Shown: positions 52,791 through 63,567, counted from the stretch's first letter. The stretch: DNA of 64,000 bases from Kluyvera intermedia (GCF_034424175.1 NZ_CP139986.1:62001-126000); one strand, 5' to 3'. The notes: generated by a model not told the origin, from the letters alone. Numbers and translations are program-made.

Positions 52791-54872
52791 CTACGCGTTG
52801 GAATAGCGTTCGGTTTCCGGCATCCAGCGCTCAATTAAAGCGTTGGCTTGCTGCGGGTAACGTTCGTGAATATGACGTGCCAAGCGCTGAACTTCGGGGA
52901 TCATTGCCTGATCGCGCAGCAGGTCGGCAACTTTAAATTCGGCGCTGCCGGTCTGACGTGTTCCCAGCAGTTCACCGGGGCCACGAATTTCGAGATCTTT
53001 TTGCGCAATGACGAAACCGTCGTTACTGTCCCGCAGTACCTGCAGGCGCATCTGTGCAGTTTTGGAGAGCGGCGATTTGTAGAGCAGCACGCAATGTGAG
53101 GCCACCGCGCCACGGCCTACGCGGCCTCTGAGCTGGTGCAGCTGTGCCAGCCCCAATCGCTCGGGGTTTTCAATAATCATCAAACTGGAATTGGGCACGT
53201 CGACGCCGACTTCAATGACCGTGGTGGCGATCAGCAGATGCAGTTCACCCTGTTTAAAGGCCTGCATCACCGCCTGTTTCTCCGCGGACTTCATTCGCCC
53301 GTGTACCAGGCCGACATTGAGCTCCGGCAGCGCCAGTTTGAGTTCTTCCCAGGTGGCTTCTGCCGCCTGAGCTTCCAGCAGGTCGGACTCTTCGATTAGC
53401 GTACAAACCCAATAAGCCTGACGTCCTTCGGTAGTACAAGCATTGCGCACGCGGTTGATGATATCCGGGCGGCGAGTGTCGGGAATGGCAACGGTCGTGA
53501 CGGGCGTCCTGCCCGGCGGTAGCTCATCAATAACCGACGTATCAAGGTCGGCGTAGGCGGTCATCGCCAGGGTGCGCGGAATCGGCGTTGCGGTCATGAT
53601 CAACTGATGCGGATGAAAACCCTGCTGCTGACCTTTTTCCCACAGCGCCAGGCGCTGGTGGACACCAAAGCGGTGTTGTTCGTCGATAATCACCAGCGCC
53701 AGGCCGTTGAACTGCACCTGCTCCTGGAATATCGCATGTGTGCCGACAATCATCTGCACCTGGCCGCTGGCAATAGCATCCTGCTGCGCCTGTCGCGCTT
53801 TGCCTTTTTGCTTGCCTGCTAACCAGCCGACTTCAATACCCAATGGCTCAAACCAGCTGCGGAAGTTGTTGGCATGCTGTTCAGCAAGCAGCTCGGTCGG
53901 CGCCATTAACGCCACCTGTCTGCCGTGCGCGATAGCGCGAAGCGCAGCCAGCGCGGCAACCAGCGTTTTGCCAGAACCCACGTCGCCTTGTACCAGGCGC
54001 ATCATCGGCACATCCAGCGCCATGTCGTGTTCTATTTCTGCGGTGACCCGCGCCTGTGCACCGGTCGGTTTAAACGGCAGCGCCGCCAGCAGCTTTTCTT
54101 TCAGCGTATCATTGCTGCTAAGCGGTTGAGCATGGAAGCGCTGGGCGCCCGCACGGAGTGCCAGCATGCTCAGGTTATGGGCCAGTAACTCTTCCAGAAT
54201 TAACCGCTGCTGTGCCGGATGCTTGCCGGTTTCTAAATCGGCGAGCTGGAGTGATGGCGGTGGACGATGCAGCGTGCGCAGCGCTTCCGGCAGACTCATC
54301 ATGCCTTGTGCCAGCTCGGGAGGCAGCAGTTCGCTGATAGCGCAGGTATCCAGCAGATCCAGCGCCTGATCGGTTAATTTACGTAGCGTCGCTTGCTTGA
54401 TGCCTTCGGTCGTGGGGTAGACCGGCGTTAAGGTTTCCTGCAAATCCGGGGTGCTGAGATCGCCTTGTACACGGTATTCCGGATGGATCATCTCCGCGCC
54501 GAATTTGCCGCGTTTCGCTTCGCCGTAGGCCAACACGCGTCGTCCGGTGGCGAGGCTGTTTTTCATGGCGGCGTTGAAGTTGAAAAAGCGCATCGTCAGG
54601 ATGCCGGAGCCGTCGCTTATCTGGCAGGTCATCATCCGGCGTCCGCCGAAGGTGATGGTGCTGTTCAGGACTTCGCCTTCAACGGTGGCATACACGCCGG
54701 GAAGCAGTTCACCGATTGGATAGAGTTGGGTACGATCTTCATAACGCAGCGGCAGGTGCAGGAGCAGGTCCTGTACGGTATGTAGACCAATCTTCGCGAG
54801 CCGATTACTTTGCGCGGCACCGACGCCGGTCAGTGTGCTGAGCGGTACGGCATCCAGCAGACGGCTTTGCAT
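52791..54872 (-). CDS. recG: ATP-dependent DNA helicase RecG
   Basis: 693 residues, as in E. coli. The N-terminal wedge domain is followed by helicase motifs: Walker A GDVGSGKT, DEQH box, MTATPIPRTL and the QLRGRVGRG motif VI. Drives reversal of stalled replication forks and branch migration. Last gene of gmk-rpoZ-spoT-trmH-recG. A CAGCCC-TTTA-GGGCTG hairpin at 52767-52782 follows the stop, at the seam with glpX. Confidence 0.98.
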   Translation of the reverse strand: MQSRLLDAVPLSTLTGVGAAQSNRLAKIGLHTVQDLLLHLPLRYEDRTQLYPIGELLPGVYATVEGEVLNSTITFGGRRMMTCQISDGSGILTMRFFNFNAAMKNSLATGRRVLAYGEAKRGKFGAEMIHPEYRVQGDLSTPDLQETLTPVYPTTEGIKQATLRKLTDQALDLLDTCAISELLPPELAQGMMSLPEALRTLHRPPPSLQLADLETGKHPAQQRLILEELLAHNLSMLALRAGAQRFHAQPLSSNDTLKEKLLAALPFKPTGAQARVTAEIEHDMALDVPMMRLVQGDVGSGKTLVAALAALRAIAHGRQVALMAPTELLAEQHANNFRSWFEPLGIEVGWLAGKQKGKARQAQQDAIASGQVQMIVGTHAIFQEQVQFNGLALVIIDEQHRFGVHQRLALWEKGQQQGFHPHQLIMTATPIPRTLAMTAYADLDTSVIDELPPGRTPVTTVAIPDTRRPDIINRVRNACTTEGRQAYWVCTLIEESDLLEAQAAEATWEELKLALPELNVGLVHGRMKSAEKQAVMQAFKQGELHLLIATTVIEVGVDVPNSSLMIIENPERLGLAQLHQLRGRVGRGAVASHCVLLYKSPLSKTAQMRLQVLRDSNDGFVIAQKDLEIRGPGELLGTRQTGSAEFKVADLLRDQAMIPEVQRLARHIHERYPQQANALIERWMPETERYSNA

Positions 54873-54878
54873 GGTTTA

Positions 54879-55568
54879 TTACCCCTTGGCCTGCATGGTT
54901 GCCCACCATGAGGTGTCGGCTTCTATTTCGCCCTGCTCGTTAATGCGAGGGTATGGCAGATTTTTTCGTTTGGCAACGTTCGCCAACACCGGATAACCGC
55001 CTTCAAAGAGCAGGCGCTGTTGTTCGTCATCGGGCAGCATGCTGTTATCACGATGATACATGCCTGCGTTTTGCCGCTGGCGCTGTGCTTCGTACAGGAT
55101 GAGGGCAGAGGCAACGGAAACGTTCAATGACTGCACCATGCCAATCATCGGGATGATGATATCTTGATCCGCGAGGTCTAACGCTTCCTGAGTGATCCCG
55201 GTTTTTTCCTGACCCATTAAAATACAGGTCGGGCGGGTATAATCTATTTCGCGAAAATCAACAGATTTATCAGAGAGATGGGTTGCCAGTATTTGCATGC
55301 CCCGGCCCTTCAAATGGCTAACGGCGTCGCTAATTGTCGGATGGGTTTTCACCTGCACCCAACTGTTACTACCTGCTGCTGCCGAGGCCATCGTGCGCAT
55401 CCGGCTGCTCGGCCAGACGGCATGAACTTCATGTACGCCAACGGCGTCGGCGGTACGCACTATAGCCGAGACATTATGAGGTTTGTGGACTTGCTCCATG
55501 CAGACCGTCAGATCGGGCTGGCGTCTGGCGAGCATTTCACAAATACGCGCATAACGGTTTGAGTTCAT
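54879..55568 (-). CDS. trmH: tRNA (Gm18) 2'-O-methyltransferase TrmH
   Basis: 229 residues from MNSNRYARIC at 55568, matching E. coli. SPOUT knot motifs are present: NVSAIVRTADAVG, LMGQEKTGI and MIGMVQSLNVSVASALI. Methylates the 2'-O of G18 in tRNAs. The longer frame from 55607 has no support. Six bases precede recG. Confidence 0.97.
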   Translation of the reverse strand: MNSNRYARICEMLARRQPDLTVCMEQVHKPHNVSAIVRTADAVGVHEVHAVWPSSRMRTMASAAAGSNSWVQVKTHPTISDAVSHLKGRGMQILATHLSDKSVDFREIDYTRPTCILMGQEKTGITQEALDLADQDIIIPMIGMVQSLNVSVASALILYEAQRQRQNAGMYHRDNSMLPDDEQQRLLFEGGYPVLANVAKRKNLPYPRINEQGEIEADTSWWATMQAKG

Positions 55569-55695
55569 TGCACTTAATCCTTCGAACTGCCTCGGCGTTG
55601 TCTGCACTCACTCACCCCAGTCACGTACTTCTGTACGCTCCTGGGGATTCATTCGCTTGCCGCCTTGATGCAATTCGAATGATTTTGTGTAAGAG

Positions 55696-57810
55696 CTAAT
55701 TTCTATTACGTGTGACTTTAATAACGTCCGGCATCACGCGGATTTTGCGCATGATGTTCGCCAGATGTACACGATCGCGTGCGGTCAGGCGGATAAAGGC
55801 GCTATAAACGCGGCCATCTTTTTCTTCCGTATTCAGGCTTTGAATATTGGACGCCGCGGTGTTGATCGCTGCCGTCAGGTTAGCCAATGCTCCCTGATGG
55901 TTGAACATATCAACCTTAATTTCGGTGATAAATTCCTGCGCCGTCTCTTTGTCCCACTCTACCGCCATGAATTTCTCAGGTTCTTTCTGATAACCGCGTA
56001 TGTTGCGGCAGGATTCATGGTGGATAACCAGCCCTTTACCTGGGCTGACGTGGGCGATGATTGGGTCACCGGGAATCGGACGACAGCATTTCGCGAAGGT
56101 GATCAGTACGCCATCTGCGCCTTTAATCGGCAGGTGGGTAAGTCCGGTGGCGCCAGGAGCCAGCGGTGTGGCTTCGCCCTGCTGAAGGTTTTTGGCGACC
56201 ACAACGCTCATGGCGTTGCCGAGGCCGATCTCCGCCAGCAGGTCATCCAGGGTCGCAAGACGCATGCGCTCCAGCTCGCGCTGGATATGCTCAGGCGAAA
56301 TTTCCGCCAGCTTGCGGCTACCGCCCAGCGCGTGATTCAGCAGGCGGCGGCCCAGGCTAACGGAATCGTCGCGCTTAAGGTTTTTCAGCATCTGGCGAAT
56401 TTTGGCTCGCGCTTTCGAGCTGACGACAAAATTGAGCCATGCGGCATTCGGGCGTGCGCCCGGTGCGGTAATGATTTCAACCGTCTGACCACTGGAAAGT
56501 GGCTGTGACAGCGGGTAGGGCTGACGGTCGACGCGAGCGCCGACGCAGGCATGGCCGATATCGGTATGCACGGCGTAAGCAAAGTCTACTGGTGTAGCCC
56601 CTGCGGGCAGCTCGACAATGCGGCCTTCCGGGGTGAAAACGTAAATCTCGTCCGGGAAGAGATCGGATTTTACGCTTTCAATAAATTCAAACGAGCTACC
56701 GGCGCTCTGCTGTAACTCAAGCAGGCTTTGCATCCAGCGCTGGGCGCGGATTTGCGCGGTCGTGCTGCTTTCGCCGCCGTGTTCTTTATAGGCCCAATGT
56801 GCAGCCACACCCATCTCTGCCATCTGATCCATGTCTTCGGTACGGATCTGGACTTCGACCGGGACGCCGTGCGGCCCAATCATGGATGTATGCAGGGATT
56901 GATATCCGTTCGCCTTAGGGATGGCGATATAGTCTTTTACCCGACCCGGACGCGGTTTATACAGGCTGTGCATCTGCCCCAGAACGCGATAGCAGGTGTC
57001 GAGGTCGTGGACGATCACGCGGAAAGCGTAGATATCCATGATCGAGTGAAAACGCTGCTCTTTGAGCACCATTTTGCAGTAAATAGAGTACAAATGCTTT
57101 TCGCGACCGCTGACGCGACACGGAATTCCTGCTTCCTGTAAACGCCCCTCGATTTCAGAAAGGATCTTCTGAATCATCTCCTTACGGTTACCACGGGCGG
57201 CTTTCACCACTTCTTTAATCACGCGATAGCGGTTAGGGTACAGCGCTTCAAAGCCCAGCTCTTCAAGCTCGGTTTTGATGTGGTGGATACCTAAACGGTG
57301 GGCCAGCGGGCTGTAGATTTCGAGTGTTTCACGTGCGATACGGCGACGTTTGTCCGGGCGTAACGAGCCCAGCGTGCGCATGTTATGGGTGCGGTCGGCA
57401 AGCTTGATGAGGATGACGCGGATATCTTGCACCATCGCCATAATCATTTTGCGAAAGTTTTCGGCCTGCGCCTCTTTCTTATCGCGGAACTTGAGTTTAT
57501 CAAGTTTTGACACCCCCTCTACCAGCTCAGCAACGCTTTTGCCAAAGAGCTGCTCCATATCCTGGTAGGTGGCAGGGGTATCTTCAATCACGTCATGCAA
57601 TAGGGCAGCCATCAACGTTTCATGGTCGAGTTTCATCTCGGCCAGAATACAGGCTACCGCAACTGGGTGCGTGATATAGGGTTCACCGCTTGAACGTGCT
57701 TGCCCCTCGTGAGCATCACGTGCAACGAGATAGGCCTGCCGCAGACGCTTAATCTGGTCTTCCGGCAGGTAATTTTGAATCAGCTGATTCAGGCTCTCAA
57801 ACAGATACAA
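55696..57810 (-). CDS. spoT: bifunctional (p)ppGpp synthase/hydrolase SpoT
   Basis: 704 residues. HD hydrolase site HDVIEDT in the N-terminus, synthetase domain with the weakly active SpoT variant, TGS domain (IYVFTPEGRIVELPAGATPVDFAY), then ZFD/helical and ACT domains. Main ppGpp hydrolase of enteric bacteria. Between rpoZ and trmH in the operon; 128 bp to trmH contain a CCAGGAG-type inverted repeat near 55615-55650. Confidence 0.98.
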   Translation of the reverse strand: MYLFESLNQLIQNYLPEDQIKRLRQAYLVARDAHEGQARSSGEPYITHPVAVACILAEMKLDHETLMAALLHDVIEDTPATYQDMEQLFGKSVAELVEGVSKLDKLKFRDKKEAQAENFRKMIMAMVQDIRVILIKLADRTHNMRTLGSLRPDKRRRIARETLEIYSPLAHRLGIHHIKTELEELGFEALYPNRYRVIKEVVKAARGNRKEMIQKILSEIEGRLQEAGIPCRVSGREKHLYSIYCKMVLKEQRFHSIMDIYAFRVIVHDLDTCYRVLGQMHSLYKPRPGRVKDYIAIPKANGYQSLHTSMIGPHGVPVEVQIRTEDMDQMAEMGVAAHWAYKEHGGESSTTAQIRAQRWMQSLLELQQSAGSSFEFIESVKSDLFPDEIYVFTPEGRIVELPAGATPVDFAYAVHTDIGHACVGARVDRQPYPLSQPLSSGQTVEIITAPGARPNAAWLNFVVSSKARAKIRQMLKNLKRDDSVSLGRRLLNHALGGSRKLAEISPEHIQRELERMRLATLDDLLAEIGLGNAMSVVVAKNLQQGEATPLAPGATGLTHLPIKGADGVLITFAKCCRPIPGDPIIAHVSPGKGLVIHHESCRNIRGYQKEPEKFMAVEWDKETAQEFITEIKVDMFNHQGALANLTAAINTAASNIQSLNTEEKDGRVYSAFIRLTARDRVHLANIMRKIRVMPDVIKVTRNRN

Positions 57811-57827
57811 GGGCGACCCGCTTATGT

Positions 57828-58103
57828 TTAACGACGACCTTCAGCAATAGCGGTAACGGCTTGTAATTCAGCGGCTTCCTGCTCTTGTTGTTCCTGGCGC
57901 TCACGCACGTCGAGGATCTGGTTGTTGATCAGACCTTCTTCGATTTCGCGCAGTGCGATAACGGTGGTTTTATCGTTTTCTTCCGGTACCAATGGATCTT
58001 TACCGCCAGTCTGCATCTGACGAGCGCGACGCGCGGCGACCAGAACCAGGTCAAAACGGTTACCAATTTTCTCTACAGCGTCCTGAACAGTTACGCGTGC
58101 CAT
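57828..58103 (-). CDS. rpoZ: RNA polymerase omega subunit RpoZ
   Basis: 91 residues: MARVTVQDAVEKIGNRFDL is the conserved start. Stabilises beta-prime and contributes to one ppGpp site on polymerase. Operon partner of spoT, 17 bp upstream. Confidence 0.98.
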   Translation of the reverse strand: MARVTVQDAVEKIGNRFDLVLVAARRARQMQTGGKDPLVPEENDKTTVIALREIEEGLINNQILDVRERQEQQEQEAAELQAVTAIAEGRR

Positions 58104-58156
58104 ACTTTAATGCTCCACAGGTGAAGAAATGACTGGGCATGATACTGAAAGTGGGT

Positions 58157-58780
<624 letters not shown>

Positions 58781-59035
58781 GAGTGTCTTTTTGTATGTGA
58801 TTATCGAAAGAGAACGTACATACGAGCCTATTATACACGGCGCCGCTACGGGACGTAGCCTTTGTCACACTTTTTGCGCCAGTTTATTTTATTTTGCGAG
58901 CAGTTTTCCTGAAATCTCTGCATGTTGCTGCAACAAACTCTTTTTCTCTGAAGCCTGCTCGGGAAATGATTTCTTGTCCCTCGTGCCGCCGTCACGGTTG
59001 CGTTACAAACGGTTATCCGCATCTGAGGGAGGATA

Positions 59036-60715
59036 ATGATGAGGCGATGGTTAGTCGGTATAGGGATATTTTTCGCCATGCATGTTCAGGCGACCTGCCC
59101 GGTTTGGTCACCTGCGCGAGCCGGGCAGGAAATTACGCAGTTACAGGGCCAGATAGCAAAGTGGAACGAAGCCTACTGGCATGAAGGCGCAAGCGAGGTT
59201 AGTGATGCGGTCTATGACCAGCTCTCTGCACGACTAGGGCTTTGGCAGCACTGTTTTGGCGTGGCTTCAGTCGAAACCACAAGCTTACCGCCGCTGCGAG
59301 ATGCGGTGAAACATCCTGTTGCCCATACTGGCGTTCGAAAGCTGGCAGATGCACGGTCTGTTGAGCGGTGGATGAAAGAGAAAAGCGATCTGTGGGTGCA
59401 ACCGAAGGTGGACGGTGTAGCGGTCACTCTGGTTTACCGACAGGGGCGTTTGCAGCAGATGATTAGTCGGGGTAATGGGTTGATTGGGGAAGACTGGACG
59501 GCGAAAGCCCGGCATATCCCGTCGCTACCGCAGAAAGTGGAAGGTTTATTAGCGAATAGCGTTCTGCAAGGGGAGGTTTACCTGCAAGCCGACAAGCATG
59601 TACAGCAACAAATGGGAGGGATGAATGCCCGCTCGAAGGTTGCCGGTATGCTCATGCGCCAGGGGGAAAGCCAGAGTTTATCTTCGTTGTCACTGTTTAT
59701 CTGGGCGTGGCCGGATGGGCCAGTCGATATGCGTGAGCGCCTGAAGTTGCTGTCGGCATCGGGTTTTGAACAGGTATCACATTACTCTCATCCCGTTTCG
59801 CGAATCCAGGAGGTGGCTGACTGGCGCGAGCGTTGGTTCACTTCCCCACTGCCTTTTGCGACGGATGGTGTGATTATCCGCGCGGCAAAAGAGTCTGCTG
59901 GAGCGCACTGGTTACCCGCCCAGGGCACATGGGTAGCGGCCTGGAAATATCAGCCGGTTTCGCAGATAGCTGAAGTGAGCGGTCTTCGTTTTACCATCGG
60001 ACGCACCGGTAAAATTGCGGTGGTGGCAGAACTTGTGCCAATCAAACTTGACGATAAGCAGGTACAACGGGTCAGTATCGGATCTGTAAAGCGCTGGGAA
60101 AATCTGGATATCACGACAGGCGATCAGCTGTTGGTCAGTTTGGCAGGGCAAGGGATCCCCAGAGTGGATAGCGTGGTCTGGCGTGGGCTCGACCGCAGTA
60201 AACCCGCGCCGCCTGTACCTCACTATCATTCGCTCACCTGTTTCTATCGAACGCCAGAGTGTCACGAACAATTTCTGGCCCGCCTGAACTGGCTGGGATC
60301 AGCTCAGGTGTTAGATATTCAAGGGATAGGAGAGGCGGGGTGGAATGCGCTGATTATGGCTCAGCCATTCGAGAATATCTTCTCCTGGCTTGAGTTTACA
60401 CAGGCACAATTGCAGGAGGTGCCGGGGATCACGATAACGCGGGCGGAGCAGGTCTGGCATCGTTTTGACATGACGCGTCGACAACCCTTTCGCCTCTGGT
60501 TGAAAGCCCTCGGCTTGCCGTTGCCTGCTGGTGCGTTAAAAGCGCTTAGGGATAACTCCTGGCAGCAGATACAGGCGCGGGATGAACAGCACTGGCAAAC
60601 CTTGCCCGGCATTGGGCCAGAAAAAGCGCGCAGCCTTGTGACGTTCATTCACCACCCAACGGTTATCGTGCTGGCCGACCATCTCCGTGCGTTGGGTGTG
60701 AGTGGTTTTCGTTAG
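59036..60715 (+). CDS. ligB: NAD-dependent DNA ligase LigB
   Basis: 559 residues (560 in E. coli). Adenylation Lys in QPKVDGVAVT (KxDG), then an OB fold (TIGRTGKIAVVAEL) and helix-hairpin-helix segments. Lacks the BRCT domain of LigA, as usual. The hydrophobic start (MRRWLVGIGIFFAMHVQAT) resembles the E. coli one. Its end overlaps convergent yicG by four bases. Confidence 0.96.
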   Translation: MMRRWLVGIGIFFAMHVQATCPVWSPARAGQEITQLQGQIAKWNEAYWHEGASEVSDAVYDQLSARLGLWQHCFGVASVETTSLPPLRDAVKHPVAHTGVRKLADARSVERWMKEKSDLWVQPKVDGVAVTLVYRQGRLQQMISRGNGLIGEDWTAKARHIPSLPQKVEGLLANSVLQGEVYLQADKHVQQQMGGMNARSKVAGMLMRQGESQSLSSLSLFIWAWPDGPVDMRERLKLLSASGFEQVSHYSHPVSRIQEVADWRERWFTSPLPFATDGVIIRAAKESAGAHWLPAQGTWVAAWKYQPVSQIAEVSGLRFTIGRTGKIAVVAELVPIKLDDKQVQRVSIGSVKRWENLDITTGDQLLVSLAGQGIPRVDSVVWRGLDRSKPAPPVPHYHSLTCFYRTPECHEQFLARLNWLGSAQVLDIQGIGEAGWNALIMAQPFENIFSWLEFTQAQLQEVPGITITRAEQVWHRFDMTRRQPFRLWLKALGLPLPAGALKALRDNSWQQIQARDEQHWQTLPGIGPEKARSLVTFIHHPTVIVLADHLRALGVSGFR

Positions 60716-61329
60716 TGTGTTTCGTGGCGGTAGTGGAACACAGGAAGCCCCAGCTTCAGCCTTAATGCCAACATACGTGCGGTAAAACCGAACAGTAGCG
60801 TGGAGATAACCACCACGTCGTGGTTGCTGACATAGTGCTGTAAGGCGACGTAGAGCACGGCTGCGGCAAAGGAGATCCCCGCGTACAGCTCTTTTTGGAA
60901 CACCAGTGGGATTCTTTTGCAGAACATATCGCGCAATATTCCGCCAAATACACCGGTTATCACGGCGGCGATAATGGCGATGACCGGGCCCTCACCCATA
61001 TCCAGCGCAATCTGTGCACCGATGATAGAGAAGACGATAAGACCGATGGCATCGAGCACTAAAAACAGGCGGCGTAGATGCGGCATGACGGGAGAAACGA
61101 TTGTGGTCAGTACTGCGGCAACTACCACGATAATAATGTATTGCGGGTGCTGCACCCAACCTAATGGATAGTGACCCAGCAGCATATCGCGCACGGAGCC
61201 GCCGCCCAGAGCGGTAGCAGTGGCGATAATAATCACGCCAAAGGTATCCATACGACGACGTCCGGCCGCTAAGGCACCGGTCATGGCTTCGGCTGTGATA
61301 CCGATAAGATAAAGAATGTGCAGTAACAT
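60712..61329 (-). CDS. yicG: UPF0126/TRIC-type membrane protein YicG
   Basis: 205 residues, seven helices made of two similar halves with ALGGGSVRDM and GVFGGILRDM glycine motifs. Related to TRIC cation channels and annotated as a UPF0126 protein. In K-12 it lies in the same place, next to ligB. Confidence 0.95.
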   Translation of the reverse strand: MLLHILYLIGITAEAMTGALAAGRRRMDTFGVIIIATATALGGGSVRDMLLGHYPLGWVQHPQYIIIVVVAAVLTTIVSPVMPHLRRLFLVLDAIGLIVFSIIGAQIALDMGEGPVIAIIAAVITGVFGGILRDMFCKRIPLVFQKELYAGISFAAAVLYVALQHYVSNHDVVVISTLLFGFTARMLALRLKLGLPVFHYRHETH

Positions 61330-61524
61330 ATACGCTCCCGGGATGAATGGCAGGAGGGTAGCGAGTTGTGCGCTTTATCACGATTGAGATTTTCTAAGGC
61401 AAGGTGATTTGGATTAGATTAAGTAATTCGATTAATGTGATTGTTGGCAGGTATGGCGGGGTTGGGTGAGAGATGAGATGTGATTTTAGATTAATAAATC
61501 TAAATTATCGCCAATGCCAGTCAA

Positions 61525-61553
61525 GAGAAAATGCCGCTTCGTCATGAAGCGGC
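61525..61553 (-). terminator. terminator after the cptA-type gene
   Basis: On the minus strand GCCGCTTC-ATGA-CGAAGCGGC is followed by ATTTTCTCTT. It lies 12 bp after the stop. The rest of 61330-61524 shows no gene. Confidence 0.8.
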
Positions 61554-61564
61554 CGTAGAGCACG

Positions 61565-63295
61565 TTATTGATTACCGGTTAGCTCGCCATACGGCAGCTT
61601 ATCGTAATCAGTCAGTGCATTTTTCTTCTCCGGATTACCAATCCAGCGGGTGGTTTCAACAAACTCAGCGCTGGTCAGTGCCCGGGTTGGGTCATAACCC
61701 TCGTAGCTTAACCCTGCCAAATCGGACCAGGTATGGATAAGCTCGGAACTGCTGTATTTACGGTTTACGTCCTGAGAGAAGTCACGCGGGTGAGCTTCAT
61801 GCCATTTCTCTGAGGTCCACAGCAGGAATGGAATGGTGTACATGTGCCGCGTAGGTGCTTCTTCATTACGCCCTTGAGTGTGATGTGGCGGAGTGTCATA
61901 GACTTCTTCGCCATGATCGGAGAAGTACAGCAGGAAACCGTTAGGATCCGTTGCTTTATAGTCTTTGATAAGGCTTGCCACAACATGGTCGTTATAGAGG
62001 TTAGCGTTATCGAAATTATTATACGTTTCCTGCTCATCCTTGTTTAAACCCGCAGGCATCGTATCGGTCTTGCCCGAGAATTTGTTCCAGTTTTCAGGAT
62101 AGCGGTACTCGTAATTAATATGCGTACCCAAAAGGTGGACGATAATAAATTTCTTCTCTGCCGGGTCTGCCAGAACCTGCTTAAACGGTGCGAGAACATT
62201 TGAATCATATTCACGGGCGCTTTGCGTGCGCTGCTGATTCATATAGAACTGCTGATCGGTTTGTCGAGAGAATACCGTCAGCATGGTGTTGCGTTTGGTC
62301 ATCGTCTGCTGGTTGGTTATCCAGAAGGTTTTGTAACCCGCCTGCTTCATCAGGTTCATCAGCGAAGGTTTGGTCAGATACAGATTGGGATTCTTTTCAT
62401 TGGCGAAAGTCAGCGCCTGCTGCAGGATCTCAATGGTGTAAGGGCGCGAGGTCACTACGTCATTGAAGACGGTGAAGTTTGAATCCGTTTTGTGCAGCGC
62501 ATCCAGTTCAGGCGTGGTTTCGCGCGGGTATCCGTAAAGACTCATACGACCACGCGGTGTTGACTCACCGATGACCAGCACTAACGTACGCGGAGCGTTT
62601 CCGGTGCTATCTTTCAAGTCTACCAGCGGTGGCAAGGCGTGGTTGTCATTTAAGAGTTTGGTCAGGCTGTCCAGTTGGCGATGATATTGGTAATAGCCGG
62701 TGACAAACTGCCATGGTGCCGCAGGCGCTGCACGTGAAGAAAGGCCGTCCAGAACATCGCCTGCCGGTTTACCGATAACAACGCCTCTGGCGAATGGATG
62801 CACAACCAGCCCATACAGCAGGGCAGATGCAACCAGCCAGCGCCATGGTTTTGGGATATAGACTGGGCGCAGGCGCGTCCAGAGGACAATGGCGATAGCT
62901 GTGTAAACCAGTGCAACCAGCACAATCTTCAGGCTGAAATACTGGCTTAAGAATTCCCCGGCTTCATTGGTGTTGGTCTCAAACATCACAAATAAAACGC
63001 TTTGTGAGAACTCCTGACCATAAATAAGGAAATAGCTGATGGCAGCAAGTGAAGCCGCCCACAGCACGACACCAATAATTGCGCCAATGATTCGAGTTTG
63101 TTTTGGGAATAGGAACACCGGAACCAGCCACAATAGGCTAAAGAGAATTGAATCCCTTAATCCATTGGAACCGCTGTAACCGGTAGCATAGATAACAAGT
63201 TGTAACGCTGTGGAAAAAAAGCAGAAATACAATACGGCCCAGCCAAGGGCCTTCCAGCTAAAAGCTGGAGAAGTCTGAGTATCAGTGAATCGCAT
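61565..63295 (-). CDS. cptA: phosphoethanolamine transferase CptA/EptC type
   Basis: 576 residues, very like E. coli CptA (577). Five N-terminal membrane helices, then a periplasmic sulfatase-type domain with catalytic Thr in VIGESTPRGRMSLYGYPR and metal-site YFSDHGEEVYD. Adds phosphoethanolamine to lipopolysaccharide core (heptose), affecting outer-membrane charge. In K-12 cptA lies near ppc/argE at about 89 min, not between yicG and yicC, where dinD is found. So this is either a displaced orthologue or a second copy. Confidence 0.9.
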   Translation of the reverse strand: MRFTDTQTSPAFSWKALGWAVLYFCFFSTALQLVIYATGYSGSNGLRDSILFSLLWLVPVFLFPKQTRIIGAIIGVVLWAASLAAISYFLIYGQEFSQSVLFVMFETNTNEAGEFLSQYFSLKIVLVALVYTAIAIVLWTRLRPVYIPKPWRWLVASALLYGLVVHPFARGVVIGKPAGDVLDGLSSRAAPAAPWQFVTGYYQYHRQLDSLTKLLNDNHALPPLVDLKDSTGNAPRTLVLVIGESTPRGRMSLYGYPRETTPELDALHKTDSNFTVFNDVVTSRPYTIEILQQALTFANEKNPNLYLTKPSLMNLMKQAGYKTFWITNQQTMTKRNTMLTVFSRQTDQQFYMNQQRTQSAREYDSNVLAPFKQVLADPAEKKFIIVHLLGTHINYEYRYPENWNKFSGKTDTMPAGLNKDEQETYNNFDNANLYNDHVVASLIKDYKATDPNGFLLYFSDHGEEVYDTPPHHTQGRNEEAPTRHMYTIPFLLWTSEKWHEAHPRDFSQDVNRKYSSSELIHTWSDLAGLSYEGYDPTRALTSAEFVETTRWIGNPEKKNALTDYDKLPYGELTGNQ

Positions 63296-63540
63296 ACGTT
63301 TAGCTTATTTTTAGGTTGAAGCGTAAGGCGGCCAGTTTAGCTACCAATTCTTAAGAAATTATTAGAGTGATATCGGGGCGCGAAAACAGATAACCTTATT
63401 CCCAAAGTGGGCAATAGGCGTGCTCTGTTCCAAATAAGAAATAACGCTATGAGATATCACTTTTTCCATAATCACTCTTTCTTGAAGAGCCGGATAATAA
63501 TGCAGTGATGGCGAGGAAAAAGAAACTACCTGAATTAAAA

Positions 63541-63567
63541 ATGCCCGTAGTATCACGGGCATGAAAT
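63541..63567 (-). terminator. yicC terminator
   Basis: ATGCCCGT-GATA-CTACGGGCAT-type hairpin on the minus strand, followed by TTTTAATT. It lies about 20 bp after the yicC stop. 63296-63540 holds the cptA promoter region and a 35-codon frame not supported as a gene. Confidence 0.8.

Noticed and set aside
63362..63562. Small frame between yicC and the cptA-type gene, with a plausible start at MEKVISH
   Set aside because: It contains the yicC terminator hairpin at its upstream end and I recognise no family; only the 35-codon version has a weak ribosome site.
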